64,000 bases of DNA, taken from contig NC_065877.1 of assembly GCF_933775445.1 (NCBI RefSeq), positions 6,820,001-6,884,000 on the forward strand. The letters run 5' to 3'. Source of the stretch: Argentina anserina (Eukaryota > Streptophyta > Magnoliopsida > Rosales > Rosaceae). The first letter of the stretch is position 1; every line of letters starts with the position of its first letter. Below, one piece after another: positions 22,441-35,139 of the stretch. The translations under genes were made by a program, and so were the position numbers. The notes under the pieces were generated by a model that saw only the letters and a program-made list of their open reading frames with translations, did no database searches and was not told where the DNA came from.

Positions 22441-25295
22441 TTTAAATCTAGACCGTTGGTTTTTAGGTGGATTAAACTGGGCCGTGCATTTTCATATCAA
22501 GGCCCTAAGCCCATTTTCTTTTTGTATGCCCTTCTTCTTCTTCTTCCTCTCTTTTACTCGGTCTCCCTCTCCCTCTGACGCAACGACACAGCCGGCGCCT
22601 TTGACCTGCCGCGCCACCGCTGTCCGACTATGGCAGAGCATACCACCACCACCATTTTCTTCCTCACCTCGAGACCTTCAAGACCCATTCCGTGTATGTG
22701 AGATTCAAGCATCTCCCTGACGAGATCGAAATCGAGGCAGTGACGCCGACGAGCATCCGGCGAGGTTCTGAGCTTTGACCCTATCCCTTTGTCCATTTTT
22801 GGTAATCTTTCGATCTCCATTTCATTTCTTGACTCATCTCTCCTTCGATTTGCCGAATCGGAGCTCTAACCTCAATTCTCCGTCCTCTGTTTTGCTCCGC
22901 TGTGAGTCCCGTCTCTGGCAAGCTTGAGTCTCGTTCCAGACGCCCTAGTCGAGTTCGGATTGGACTTAGAAACATCAGAGCTGTCTCAGGAACTAGGAGG
23001 AGACCTCGGTTGAGCAGCTGCACCTCGGAATAGGAGCGGAGGAGCACCACGGCGATCGGTTGTACTTCCGTTCTCCGTTGAGGTATTAAACCTCAATTCC
23101 CACTGATTTTGGTATGGTTGTGTTTGAATTGTTGTTTCGATGCTTTCTATGTAATCCCTGGTTTTTACCGAGCCAAACTTACCCTTTTATTGTTTTACGA
23201 CCATGTGAAAATACCATTCGGCCCCTAGCAGATTTTATGTTTGAAAAGTTATGGTTTCACTTTTAATAGTTTACTATTTAACCTTTACAGTTTTACTTTT
23301 CACTGATTTACAATTCTACTATTTACTCATGTGGTTTACAAGTCTTACTTTTAAACCTAAGACTTTTTTACGGATATTAACCAAAATAAATTTGTGGTGA
23401 CGTAAACAGTGATGTTTATTTATAATTATTCACTATTCTCGGTTCTCATCCGGATCGAGGATCGAGAAAAGGAACGCTCTTAACTTAAAATTGTTGGAAA
23501 TAATTAAATAAATTATTATTACGTTATTAAGTGTCTTAAACTCCTAAAGTGTAGTTAATAATATTCGGTAACCTAAATCGACAGTTATCGAGTATACTGA
23601 GGTTTGGTCAATTTGCTGGACTTAATCAACGCCAAGGTGAACCTTTGACCTTTTCTAGTCAAGCTAGGAAACTGATATTTGACCATGACATTTATCACAA
23701 TATGTCTTTGACTTTTGTATCGTTTGGTTGTTGGCGTCTTTTCGTGATGGGATTTCAGAGTTTACACCTACGCTTATAGCACGAGGATCGAGGCTAGACC
23801 ACGTGGACTACGACTTCGATATACCAGGTAAGGGGTGAGCCTGCTAGGGTGAGCCGTTACATTTTTCGGGTTAGTGATATTTTTAATTGTGTAATGCTCA
23901 ACTTTATTTAATTTATTTTCTCGTTATCGTATTTATTGTTATTCGTACGTTTCTTTAGTCGACGTCTTGAGCACTTCACTCGAGTTAGATAGTAAATTTA
24001 TCGAGATACATTATAAACGGTGAATCCAGTCTTCTTCTCGAGCCCCCACTCGAGACTAGATAATATAGTGATTAATTTAATATCTATTTTTGAGTGATTC
24101 ACATTGTCTTGATTTTCGGTAACGTTACTCATAATTAATTAGTAGTTAGTACCCGGTTCATCCGTTCGGGTGAACCGTGGCCCCTGTCAGTAAGGATTAG
24201 AAACTACATTTATCCACATACGATACTTATCCATATAATATATCGGTGATTCCGTTGTCCTGATGTTCGGCACCAATTATACTTTATCTATGGTGATTCC
24301 GTTGTTCTGATATCCGGCATCATGCTTTGTTATCGGTGATTATGTCGTCCTGATATTCGACACTGTGTCTTGTTTAGTATTGGTGATCCCGTTGTCCTAA
24401 TGTCCGTCGACATACTGTATTATCAGTGATACCATCATCCTGATATATGGTACCGTCTATGTGTTTTTACGGTGATTTCGTTGTTCTAATATCCAACACT
24501 GTATACTTTATCGTGAATGATACCGTTTTCCTGATTTCCGGTACCGTGATTTATGAATATGTAGTACTAGATGCTTAGTTCACTCGAAGGTGAGCCGAGG
24601 CCCCAATTACCAGGGATGTAGATATTCCTGTGATTTCTTTTATTATATCATCCGACCGTCGTGCTAGCTCCATTTTGCGCATATAGATATCTTCCTGCCT
24701 AACAATAACTAAATGTCGTTTGGTTATTCCTTCATTCCACTTTCTCACTTCCTACTTGAGCGTTCATTTATATGTTCTTACATTTGAGCATTGCATCCTT
24801 ATCTTATTTTCTTTCGTTTTCAAACCCTACCTCGGGAGGCTAGTATCTAGTGTCGTTGGTCTGGAGGCTAGTAGTTTGATAGTGTTCGAGGCTCTTGGGT
24901 ACTGTCCAGTCCCGAGGATCTTACTTCACAGTGTTCAGCTTTCCGATCTCCGAGTGAGATCCAGTTGACGCAATTGGTGTACTTTGGTATTCCTCGTCTT
25001 CCGACCTAGTCATTTACCTTCTTGTTAGACCAAATTGGCCATTGAGACTTAGACATGTTCTTTGTTTGATGTTTGAGTCTTCCATTGCTACTTTATATAT
25101 CTGTTTATTTGCGTTTATATTTCATTTGCTACTCATGTATTGTCGTTAGTTTATTTTTATTTCTATTCATAGCCTTGTAGTTTCGGGTTGATGGGTAGTC
25201 GACACGTCATGTTTAACGTGTCGGTTGCTTATTAATTCGGGGCTATGGTGAATATTGTTGCATTCTGATCCCGGAAATTGTCCTGGGGTGTGACA
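22441..25295. repeat. Unclassified complex repeat (LTR-like right end)
   Basis: The block starts with a gene-5'-like CT/GC-rich section (22.49-23.05 kb), related to the interior of the hAT-like element at 11.1-11.3 kb, followed by AT-rich sequence with repeated GGTGAACCG/GGTGAGCC motifs (23.83, 24.17 and 24.59 kb) and a tandem array. The right end reads TGTCACACCCC on the minus strand, a start I associate with large plant LTRs. No partner LTR, primer site or protein was found, so the class and both limits are guesses. Confidence 0.35.
24241..24554. repeat. Tandem array, seven diverged units of about 42-48 bp
   Basis: Seven successive units share the pattern GGTGATNCCGTTGTCCTGATNTCCGGCAC, spaced 42 to 48 bp apart and well diverged from one another. 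The array lies inside the unclassified repeat. Confidence 0.85.
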
Positions 25296-26209
25296 TGTCC
25301 TCATTGTCGTTAGCTGAGTTTGGTTGTTGTCTTGCTGAGACGTAGTCCCCCCCCCATCAAATCAAACAGATTAAAATGAATTAAGCTCTTCTGCTTCAAT
25401 TAGGGCATGAAACAGAAGCCAAATGGAGAAGGTGGTGGTGAAAGCCATTATTGGAATCGGGCTAGATAGAGTATGAGAAGCAATGAAGACGAAGGAGTTG
25501 CTGATTTGGGGGAAATAATGCCTCGTGATACTCATATGAATGGGTGGTCACATATGACACGTGGTGCATTTGTCGTATTTAAGAATTTCTCGTAACGGTA
25601 TGATCGTGAAGAGGTATCATAATTTTTGGAACGCACAATTACAATTGGATCCTTTTATGTTTCTTTTGTATACTGTAATCGTGAATTCTTTAAGTAAAGA
25701 TGTTCATCACCAATTTTTTTTGGTTTGTAATCTTGAATTTTATTTTTCTTAAAAGAAAAAAAAATGGGGAAGCTAGATTTAGAAAGGATGCTACATTCAC
25801 TCGGCTCACCCATAACCCATTCTTATAATGAAATTATGAATATGAACGTAATATAACATCCTTCAATTTTATGCTACATGATTATCTCAAGCTCAAGGGT
25901 AACATGTGATAGAACTCCAAAGTCCGAACCATTCGATCTTCTGCCTGCTTGTTCCACATGTGAAGCGTGTCCACACAACCAAGTCTAACCCACAAAATAA
26001 ACAACACCACTTTGATTCATTCGTGCGTAGTCCACACTTCTGTTTAGGGTTTTCACCGTTTTTCCCAAACCTTTCCCTACTCCTTGTTTGTCCTCCCCCG
26101 AATTTTCCCAAATTCAATCTCCCATAAGAATTTCCCCATGCCTTCCAAACCCATATGAGATCATCAACACCCAATACTCTGAAGATTGAAACTTTCATAC
26201 AGGAGGGTC
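25296..26209. other. Upstream region of the mitochondrial carrier gene
   Basis: Non-coding; the last 300 bp before 26210 probably hold the promoter and 5' leader. A run of nine C lies near 25350. Confidence 0.4.
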
Positions 26210-28891
26210 ATGAGTATGGAAGCTCGTGTTGGGGTTGTAGAAGGAGGACAGAGAGCTCTGAACTCAGCTCTCAATCAGCAAACCAAGCAGTCCCTAAATC
26301 CCCAGTCTCAGATTGGCACCGTCAACCAGCTCTTGGCTGGTGGTATTGCTGGTGCCTTTAGTAAAACCTGTACTGCTCCTCTTGCTCGCCTCACCATCCT
26401 TTTTCAGGTTCAATATTTCTCTTTTTTCGATATAGGAATAGTATCATGTTATTGGCGTTGTTTTTTGAGTTGGGTTTTTGTGGTTTTAAGCGTTTTTGAA
26501 GTTTCTGCCCTGCTTCATTTGGGGTGTGAGGCATAAAGGTTTGATTTTTATGTTAGTTTCTTGTACAAAAGAGATTGGGTTCGTTCATGAATTGTTCCTT
26601 TACAGTTGAACACTGAAAGAAAGGTTTTCACTTTTCTGAGTATCTCTCTATGTGGAGATGATCTGATTAGGACAGAGATTGGAACGAAGAGGTTAGTTTA
26701 GGTGGATGATGAATATGAATGAGTTTTGTGTTAAGGTGACTGCTGTTGGAGTATGCAGTTCATGCTGTCTTTGTAAGACAATGATCAAGTGGAGAATGAT
26801 TGCCATATAGTTTGCACAATCGCTTTGTGTTTGGCAATGATATTCGTGGATACTGTGGATTGTCAGAGGCAAAGAAAGAAAGTTGGATAAGAAAGGCGAA
26901 GCGGATTAGAGATTTTGAATGAGACATAGGTTATCTTTGATTGGAAATAATCTTTCATTGGTATAGAGATAAAAAGAATTTCCAATAACAGCTTTCGTAA
27001 ACTGAAAAAATTGGTTCAAAGAAGTGAAAGGACCATAAACCACTATAAACTAACAGCTTTCTAGTCCTAAATTATAGCATGCCATAAACTCTCTGTCAGG
27101 GCAATGCGTGTAAAGCTATCCAGGCATTGATGAACTAAACTTAATACTGGCTGTCATCCTGAGGTTGGAATATGACCCAAATGGGAATCATATCATATAG
27201 TTCCTGTATAAAATTTCAATGCCGTTCCCATACTGTTTCTTCTAATTGATCCGAAAATCATGTACTTCTATTAGGTGCAAGGAATGCATTCTGATGTTTC
27301 AACAATGAGTAAAGCGAGCATATGGCGTGAGGCTTCACGCATTGTAAATGAGGAAGGTTTTAGAGCATTTTGGAGAGGCAATCTTGTGACTATTGCACAT
27401 CGTCTCCCATATTCTTCAGTCAGCTTCTATGCTTATGAACGCTACAAGAAAGTAAGTAAACAAATGTTTTGCAATCGTAAGCTTTTTAATTATACTGTTA
27501 TCTTGTCTTTGCAGCTTGCTTTGATTTCATCTGATCCAATTTCATGTTGCAGATGTTGCTTTCAGTTATTAGTAAAGATTTTAGGGGTAATGCAACTACC
27601 AATATGTGTGTCCACTTTCTCGGTGGAGGGATGGCGGGTATAACAGCTGCCTCAGCTACATACCCACTGGATCTTGTGAGGACACGTCTAGCTGCTCAGG
27701 TAACATGGCATAATTGTCTGAGTTATAAATAGCGATGACATCTCTCTATTCACAATTTTATGTGGTTGCCGATTACTTTAGGTTGAGAATTTGATATTTG
27801 ACCGTCCACCCCTTATAACTTTTTAGTTTGATTATTATCAGTATTCAAATTTTGTAGAGAAATGCACTATACTACAGAGGCATTGGACATGCATTTCATA
27901 CAATTTGCCGAGAAGAAGGATTTTTGGGATTGTATAAAGGACTTGGAGCAACTCTATTGGTATGCTTAATCTGTTATTGAACATTCGTTACTAATTTTTT
28001 CTGTCTTAATAGTAAATGTCAATTTTTACTTGTGACACAGGGTGTTGGACCCAGCATAGCAATCAGTTTCTCTGTTTATGAAGCTTTGAGGTCTTTTTGG
28101 CAGTCTGAAAGGTGAAGATTTATGATTGGACAATGCCTTAGATTAATGCAATTTGAGTTGTAATTTTAGTTTCCTTTGCTTCCATATGAGTTGTAAGTTG
28201 TAGCTTTAGTTTCAATTCCTTTGATTTCAGGCCCAATGATTCTACTGTCATGGTGAGTCTTGCTTGTGGCAGTTTTTCAGGCATTGCTTCATCAACAGGT
28301 ATTTGTGACTACATGATGCTAGTTTACACTTCTACAAATAAATTTCACGAGGATTTAACACTTCCTTGCAATTCTTTTTCCTATTATAATATTCCGTTTA
28401 TCTGTCGTCTACTTTAAAGCAGTAAGCAGTTGCGTTAATCTAACTTGGGTTTAAATGCTCCTAATATTAGTACATCCTTACAAAAAGAGGATAGAAAAAG
28501 CTCCCATGTATACACATGATGTGCAGTAGACAATCTGATTATACTGTGCAAGGTTTTTGGTCTTTAAAGGATGTTCATAGGGTATGGTGGAAAAGAATTC
28601 AGACTTATTCTTCTTCTGCTTGATTATCAATTGCTTTTTGCTATTGCAGCAACATTCCCTCTAGATCTGGTGAGGCGAAGGATGCAATTGGAAGGGGCTG
28701 GCGGTCGTGCTCGTGTCTATAACGCTGGCATATTAGGAACTTTTAGGCACATAATCCATAATGAAGGTCTGTGGGGCTTGTATAGAGGAATTCTGCCAGA
28801 ATATTACAAGGTTGTTCCCAGCGTAGGCATTGTCTTCATGACTTATGAGACATTGAAAATACTTCTGTCACGCATCCACACGAGTGACTAG
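26210..28891 (+). CDS. Mitochondrial carrier (SLC25) family protein
   Basis: Seven exons: 26210-26407, 27275-27451, 27553-27699, 27858-27959, 28041-28111, 28231-28298 and 28650-28891, with GT-AG introns and one frame of 334 residues. Three carrier repeats are visible: TAPLARLTILFQ (the first, with Ala where Asp/Glu is usual), YPLDLVRTRL and FPLDLVRRRM, each followed by the GFRAFWRGN / GFLGLYKGLG / GLWGLYRG helix motif. It should lie in the mitochondrial inner membrane with six membrane helices. It resembles the Arabidopsis At2g37890/At3g53940 type; the substrate (a nucleotide or coenzyme A related solute) is not settled. ATG 26216 is an alternative start. The gene appears intact. Confidence 0.92.
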
Positions 28892-31800
28892 TTGCATGTA
28901 CACTTCTTTGGTTATCCACCATCTGTTGTGCCATGGAATCTCGTTGATTTAAGTTTTCTCACTTTCTGGTAGTTGGTTGAAGACAGAAGATAGATAGAAG
29001 ACCAAGTCTTTTGGTAGTTGAGATATACGATGGTGGTAAATTTTGCTGTTGCTGCCATAAAACAATATGTGCCCTTGTATAGGTAGTTAGCTGCTTAGGT
29101 GGTTTCCTGTTTTCCCTTTTTAAAAAACTAGTTAGCAGCCTTTATAAGTATTCATAGGTGAGAGCACTCATAACAGTTTTGTTGTTGCAGGTTCTTAATC
29201 TTCTAGTTATTACCTCTAATTTATATCGTTGTGTAGACAGCTAGACATCAACATATTGTTTGAGGAATGTCATTTTATAGTTATGGAATTTGATTAGTAT
29301 CACATTGATGCTATATTGGAAGAGCTATGTTGAAAAACAGAGGTTTATATATTTATACCTGGAATTTCAAGGGTTTACCTCTTCTCATCTATTGTTATTA
29401 CTACATATTCCCAAGGTTTATATATTTATAGGTTGCATCAGTTGTGGCATCTCTCCTTTTGTGCTTGGATCTGCCTGTCATCTAAACAGTTTTTTTGGTT
29501 ACATTTGGATCCTGGTTGAGATAGTACAAGAAAGAACTTGCAGAATCATGAAGGTTGAACAGTTTTTCAATTATAGATTCTGGTTGTATTCAACTATTTG
29601 ACATATGATCATATTGAAGTTCATGTTTGTTGTCCATCCGTGTAAGAGATGATAATACTGTTGGAGTCTAATAACTTATGCTAAGAATCAGCATTTAGAT
29701 TAAACTATAAGTTCACTATACTCGGGTATTAATTGCAGGTTGAGATTCTACTTTTTATTGATGGAATGCATATTGACGATATGCCATTACAATCTACAGA
29801 AACTAAATTATGAACCAAGAGCTGAGAGAGAAGCATTGGAACATAGATAGATGCTATTAGCAAAAAGAGCTTTAAGCTGGATTCCGTTTCCTTTGCATTG
29901 CTCATCATGCTTATGTATTACAACAGTTACTCGCAAGAGTTCTCAGTTCTCACCATTTTCATTTACTGTTCTGTTGTGTGGGTCTGCACTTAAATATGGA
30001 ATGTGAACACTTCAGTGTTTAGTGTTCTCAGTATCATTTTCATGGTCCTAGAGTACTGGAGTAGACGGTGATGCTTTATGAATACCATGCTTTGTGTATA
30101 TGTTGGTACTTGGTAATTTAGTATGGCCTATAAAGTCGCATCAACAGCAATATTGCATATATGCAATTTCATATATCATATATAATACTAGTTCATACTG
30201 CCATACATCTCAGCAAGAGTTCCAGAGAAGCTCCTACTACAAGTTATTTGTGAAAAAGTAACCAAATAAGGCATCTATCCCCAATGTAGGAATAGACTCG
30301 ATAGAGTTGCAGATTTAGGCAATCAAAATCTCGAGGGTATGATAATGACATATTCTCGTTTTGGCCATACAAATCCAAGAAAAAAGAAAAAAAACAATCC
30401 TTGCAATTCGTTTCGAGCAATTTGAGCCGGAACACCATCCCCTCCCAGCCAATGATTGCAATGACAATACCAACATAGCCACTCCTGATATTGTAAAATC
30501 TTACTGATACAACGTACCCTTAATCGTATATCAGTCACCTTAGCTTGATTTTGAATTCTCCGAAATGATAAGGGAGCTACGATCTTGATAGCTGAAGATT
30601 CTTAATTTGATATCTCCAATCTCCACGCTGCATGTCTTAATTGGTTAGTCTGTAACACGCTAGAGGGATGGCGTCTCTATGTTTCTGCTTCTGTCACAGA
30701 TATTCTTCTCCAATGCAATGCAAGATGTGGTTATGCGCAAAACATCTTGTTTATGGAACAAGCAGCATAAACATCTTGTTTAAGAAGTTCACCAACCCAA
30801 CATCAAACATCAGATTTCACTAAACACTCTAAAATTACGTTGTTCACCGATCCAAACGCGACTGAAGTATTATGCATGCCTACAGAAACGAAACTCACTG
30901 CAATCGCAATCTGATCCATGCTTGTTTTGCATACTGAGGCTACAATAATAATGAAGATCATATTATTATGTCTTCTACATAGTTCATTATAAATATGGGG
31001 ATTTAGGTTAATAAAATGCATAGTAAAGCTTAGTAATCAACCCCTCTACATGTAGAAGATAAGACGATGAGTCCCTCTAGATGTCATTGTTAGAAGTCAC
31101 TGCATATTAACACGCTGATTCACTGAACTGGGGGATAATAAAGCACTTTTCTAAATGGCCAAGGGAATAATATGCTGTTTAAAAGCTGACTGAGATCAGG
31201 AATCTTCTTAGGTACCCACATTTACAATTATGACTACAAATTTGTCATCAGTAGAGTAAAATAAATAATTATTTGAGTAATTATAGTTTTACTATTAAAG
31301 TAGTTCCTCCACTTACAACATTTTACAAGTTTTTAAACAAAATGTTATAATGATGGTAATTTTGTTCAATTATATGTAAATGTATAAAATGAATGTGATA
31401 ATTATGTTGTTTGTAATTTAGTTCAATAAAATTGTTATTAATATGATAATTTTGTTCCAGTTGTAAATGTTTGTATGGTATACATTCCCCCTTATCATAG
31501 ATTACCCCTTGAGACCATTGCACCGTGTAACACCGTGTAAATGTGGTGGCACTGCTCTCGTTTTCAGTTCTAATCTTTGAAATAGAGCTAGAATTAGAGG
31601 CTCCTGATCGTGATGATGAGTAATTATATGAAAAAAGATTTCCTCGAATAGAATAGCAATTTTCAACTTTACTAACACTTCACCATTTGTGCTGTATTAA
31701 TATATTACAAGCTGGTATTTTTGGATTTTAATCCCATAATTTGATGAGAAACTTTCATTATAGCCAAGGCATTAATGCAAGATCTCTTAACATCCTGAAA

Positions 31801-33072
31801 AGCAGTCAAGGCTTGTAAGATGTGTCTTTGAAAGCTACAATTGGAAGACAGTATCATTGATTCATTGGTCATGCGAGAACAGAATCGATTGTACACACCT
31901 AACCTTTGTGCTTTATGCACCCCTCATTGCATTTTATAATCATCTTCACTTTAAGAACACTATAAATACTGAATGCTCTTATAAGATTAGGCTCACACAC
32001 TCCTTGCTACACCTAAGAACCTTCTCTTATTGTGTGAGGATAGGGTAATCTGCATCCTGAGGTTTGTATCTGCTCATATGTGTGTTGTATCTAACCCTTG
32101 GGATGCGGATTACCTCGTCCTCACTGGCAATGCAAGACTTGTGAAAACTCATGAAACTAAAGAACTTGATGAACCTTTTGATTCTCATATGCTTTTTATT
32201 ATCTGTTTTTGTATTTCAGATCACCCTCATTTTTGTTACAAGAATAACGGTAGAAATGGGATTCCAGCATGCTGATCAATTGATCAGGTTTTCGGTTTGT
32301 TGTCTCAGGTAAATCAATCCCACAGAAATTTCTCTTAATATATAGCAACCTTTTGCACCTCCTCAAGTGATGATGTAAACATCCATATATATCACTACAT
32401 GGCGATGTTGGTTATAGTTTATTACTTTGGCTGTGAAGATATTTCTCTTCGTTCCTTATGCAATACAGATCAAATCAACGTTAGACAGTGATCCTGAGGC
32501 TGTACAAGGGGCAACGATAAATATTCTACTTCAGGAATGGGGAAAAACCTAATGGAAGATCTTTTAATTTTTGCTGTTGTTGTTTTTTTTTTACTCTTCT
32601 TTTATAAGTAAATCAGGTGTCGACTGATTTTTATTGCTAATTAATACAATGAACAAGTCTTGTTGATTTTTACATTTTGAAGGCCACTATGAAGGCCATA
32701 CTTGCCATTCACGACAAGCAAACATCCTTGGTGGACGGTCATATCTACTTTTCTAGATGAGAAAAGAATTACAGTATACGACAATTTCACAACTAGATTC
32801 TGTTAAGGAAATGATATTTACTCCTTGATGTTCAAGCTACGGTAGCAGGATGTGATGGAATGATATTCCTAACTTTTCCTACGAGTGAACTTTGAATAGA
32901 CACAATTGTACAATATAATCTTTTGAAGTTGATTGAAAACATAGCTTCTGTCATACAGTGTTCGTTCCTGCTTATATAACATTTCTGATCCACATAAAAG
33001 AAAAAGAGACCTTATACCAAGGCATGATCGATGCAGATGCTAAATACATACTAACTGGATATGTCAAGTATT
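28892..33072. other. Long intergenic region between carrier and dynein light chain genes
   Basis: Mostly AT-rich and non-coding. I see no transposon with clear ends. A spliced-looking stretch around 32.2-32.55 kb on the plus strand (ending near LDSDPEAVQGATINILLQEW) could be a gene relic, but I do not recognise it. Confidence 0.35.
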
Positions 33073-34278
33073 CTAATCTGATAAGCTTCCATTTTGCAGA
33101 ACTCCAATAGCCTCTTCCCTGCTTTCACTAGAGTCTGTGCTATGTTTGAATATAAGAAACTCCATCATCTCCACATGGAAGAAAATGAAACTACCGCGCA
33201 AATGCGTGATGCAAGATCCAAAGTCTTTGCCCACCACACAGTGCCAGGCAGGACCATAAGCTTCATCAAATTTCTGCTCACGACAATTGAAAGCTTGGTA
33301 AGCTAATAATTATTTCTGCAAAATCTTTAGGGAAACCATGCAACTACTTTTTGTCTAATCCACTAAGCATGTGAGCAAGGTAAAGTCATTCTAATCCCAT
33401 CACTAATTGATTGAATCATTGATCATATGTGAAATTAGAGTGAAAGTTAAACAGTTAAAGCCATCTGCATTGCCACTTATAGCAAATGAACAGACCCATT
33501 TCTACTTTGAGAAGGTGTTTTTCCAGACAGAAAGTAAGAGAATATCTACTTTTTCCAGACAGGAGCACAATAGATATTCAACTCTAAAGCTTAACTTAAT
33601 ACTAGTCCCTCAACTTCCCTTTAAGAACCTAGATAATTTAATTATAAAAATAGCATACTAAACCCTTTTAATTAGTTTAATTAGACAGCTTTCTTGAACT
33701 AAAAGATTTAAACTTTTATCCTAACATAAAGGAACTTATACCACTTTAAACAGACTAATTTAAGCCTAAAGTTTTAGCTAAACTCTGCTACTTGGGAAAG
33801 ATTATCCAATCTATGATATTGAATTGGTTTTTCAGTTCCTTCCAGAATAAAATGCTACCATGTCTTGCTGGAAATTTAGGCTTTGGATCCTTGTCCCTGC
33901 ATTTCTTTTGAAAAAGGAAATCCTTTTCTATTCTGGCCTTGACCACATATTGAAGCCTTTTGATCAGACTGTCAATTTGTGACGACTTCATAAAATTCAG
34001 CTGATGAAAGACATGATGAGAATCACAAAATAACTTTGTTTTTCTTCTTTTTTTTTATTGTTTAGAGGAGATGTAATGATGTACTCGTATATAAGAGCCC
34101 AGTGAAGAGTATCTAATTTCAGGGGTAAACTTTAACAGACCTGCTTGATGTAGTGAGTCATGGATCGACAATCAGAAACTTCATGTAGATCAAGAGTCTT
34201 GTAAGCCAATTGCATGGCATGACCCTGCATAAGAGTTGGCATGTCCTTTTCGCGCACCACAGCTTTTCCTTCCAGCAT
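33073..34278 (-). CDS. Dynein light chain (LC8/DYNLL-type) protein
   Basis: Two exons, 34278-34141 and 33273-33073, joined in phase across an 867-bp GT-AG intron, give 112 residues. The amino end MLEGKAVVREKDMP, the helix ending HYIKQ, and the second exon EAYGPAWHCVVGKDFGSCIT...FIFFHVEMMEFLIFK match plant LC8-like light chains. In the family the YGPxWHCxVGxxFGSxxTH block forms the beta-strand dimer and cargo groove. Plants lack cytoplasmic dynein heavy chains, so these proteins act as dimerising hubs in other complexes. A C-terminal tail of about 20 residues is longer than usual. The small exons make it easy to miss. The acceptor has a weak pyrimidine tract. Confidence 0.85.
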
Positions 34279-35139
34279 TTTAGTGACTATTACTCGAAGG
34301 ATGATGAGTTCTTGGTTCTTACAGAAGTTAAGGTGCTGCAGAAGATTCTAATTAGGCTATGTATAACTCAAACTAAGAAGAATTTAGGTGGTGGAGATTT
34401 AAAGTTGTACTGGTAATGTCATTTTTGAGTCTGAAAAAATCAACTTTGAGTTTAAAGTAAAAGTTTTCTTGCATTAGGAAGTGTTAAAATCATAACAGTC
34501 ATACTGAAAATATATTCTGTTGGTAAAAACTTGTAGAAGAGGTGCAACCACAAGTGTTCATTCTTTGAAGTGGTCCAGAACTGTACTATGCAATAGATGA
34601 CTAAATAAACTTTGCATTCAAACAACTAAAACCCTTGGAAAAGAAGATTCAAAATCTCAAGCACTAGTGGAGTACACTGCTTCAGAACCCACATCAACAA
34701 TCATAAGCACCACAGACGGTGAACACAAGCCATTACACTGAAGTTGTAAAATTCTAAACATTTTGGAATAAAAGATGAACAACAATGAACTCAAATTCTC
34801 AATTAGTATATACACAAAGAACCAGAAACCAAAAGAACTGAACCTAAAACTTCATGAATCCATGAATTTCCCATTGATCTGTTCCATCACATTCTAGTGA
34901 TACAAAATTTCTACATAGAATCTTCTCCTTCACAACCAGCTAGCCTAATCTTGTTACAACCTACATCACCAACCCAAGAAACAGAAACAGAAACAGAAAT
35001 TTGTTCTCTTAAACCCTAAAAGGCTAAAACCCCAATCAGGGTTTACCACCCAGAAAACACCTAGTTTTCACATTTCCAATTCTACCCCTCTCACAGAATG
35101 AGAATTTTTTTACCACATGGTAAATAAATTAAAGAAAGT
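34279..35139. other. Intergenic: upstream of light chain gene, 3' flank of MIZ1-like gene
   Basis: Non-coding. It should contain the light-chain promoter near 34.28-34.6 kb and the 3' end of the MIZ1-like transcript. Confidence 0.4.

Noticed and set aside
24241..24554. CRISPR-like array
   Set aside because: Units are diverged and directly adjoining, spacers are not unique, and the setting is a plant nuclear repeat.
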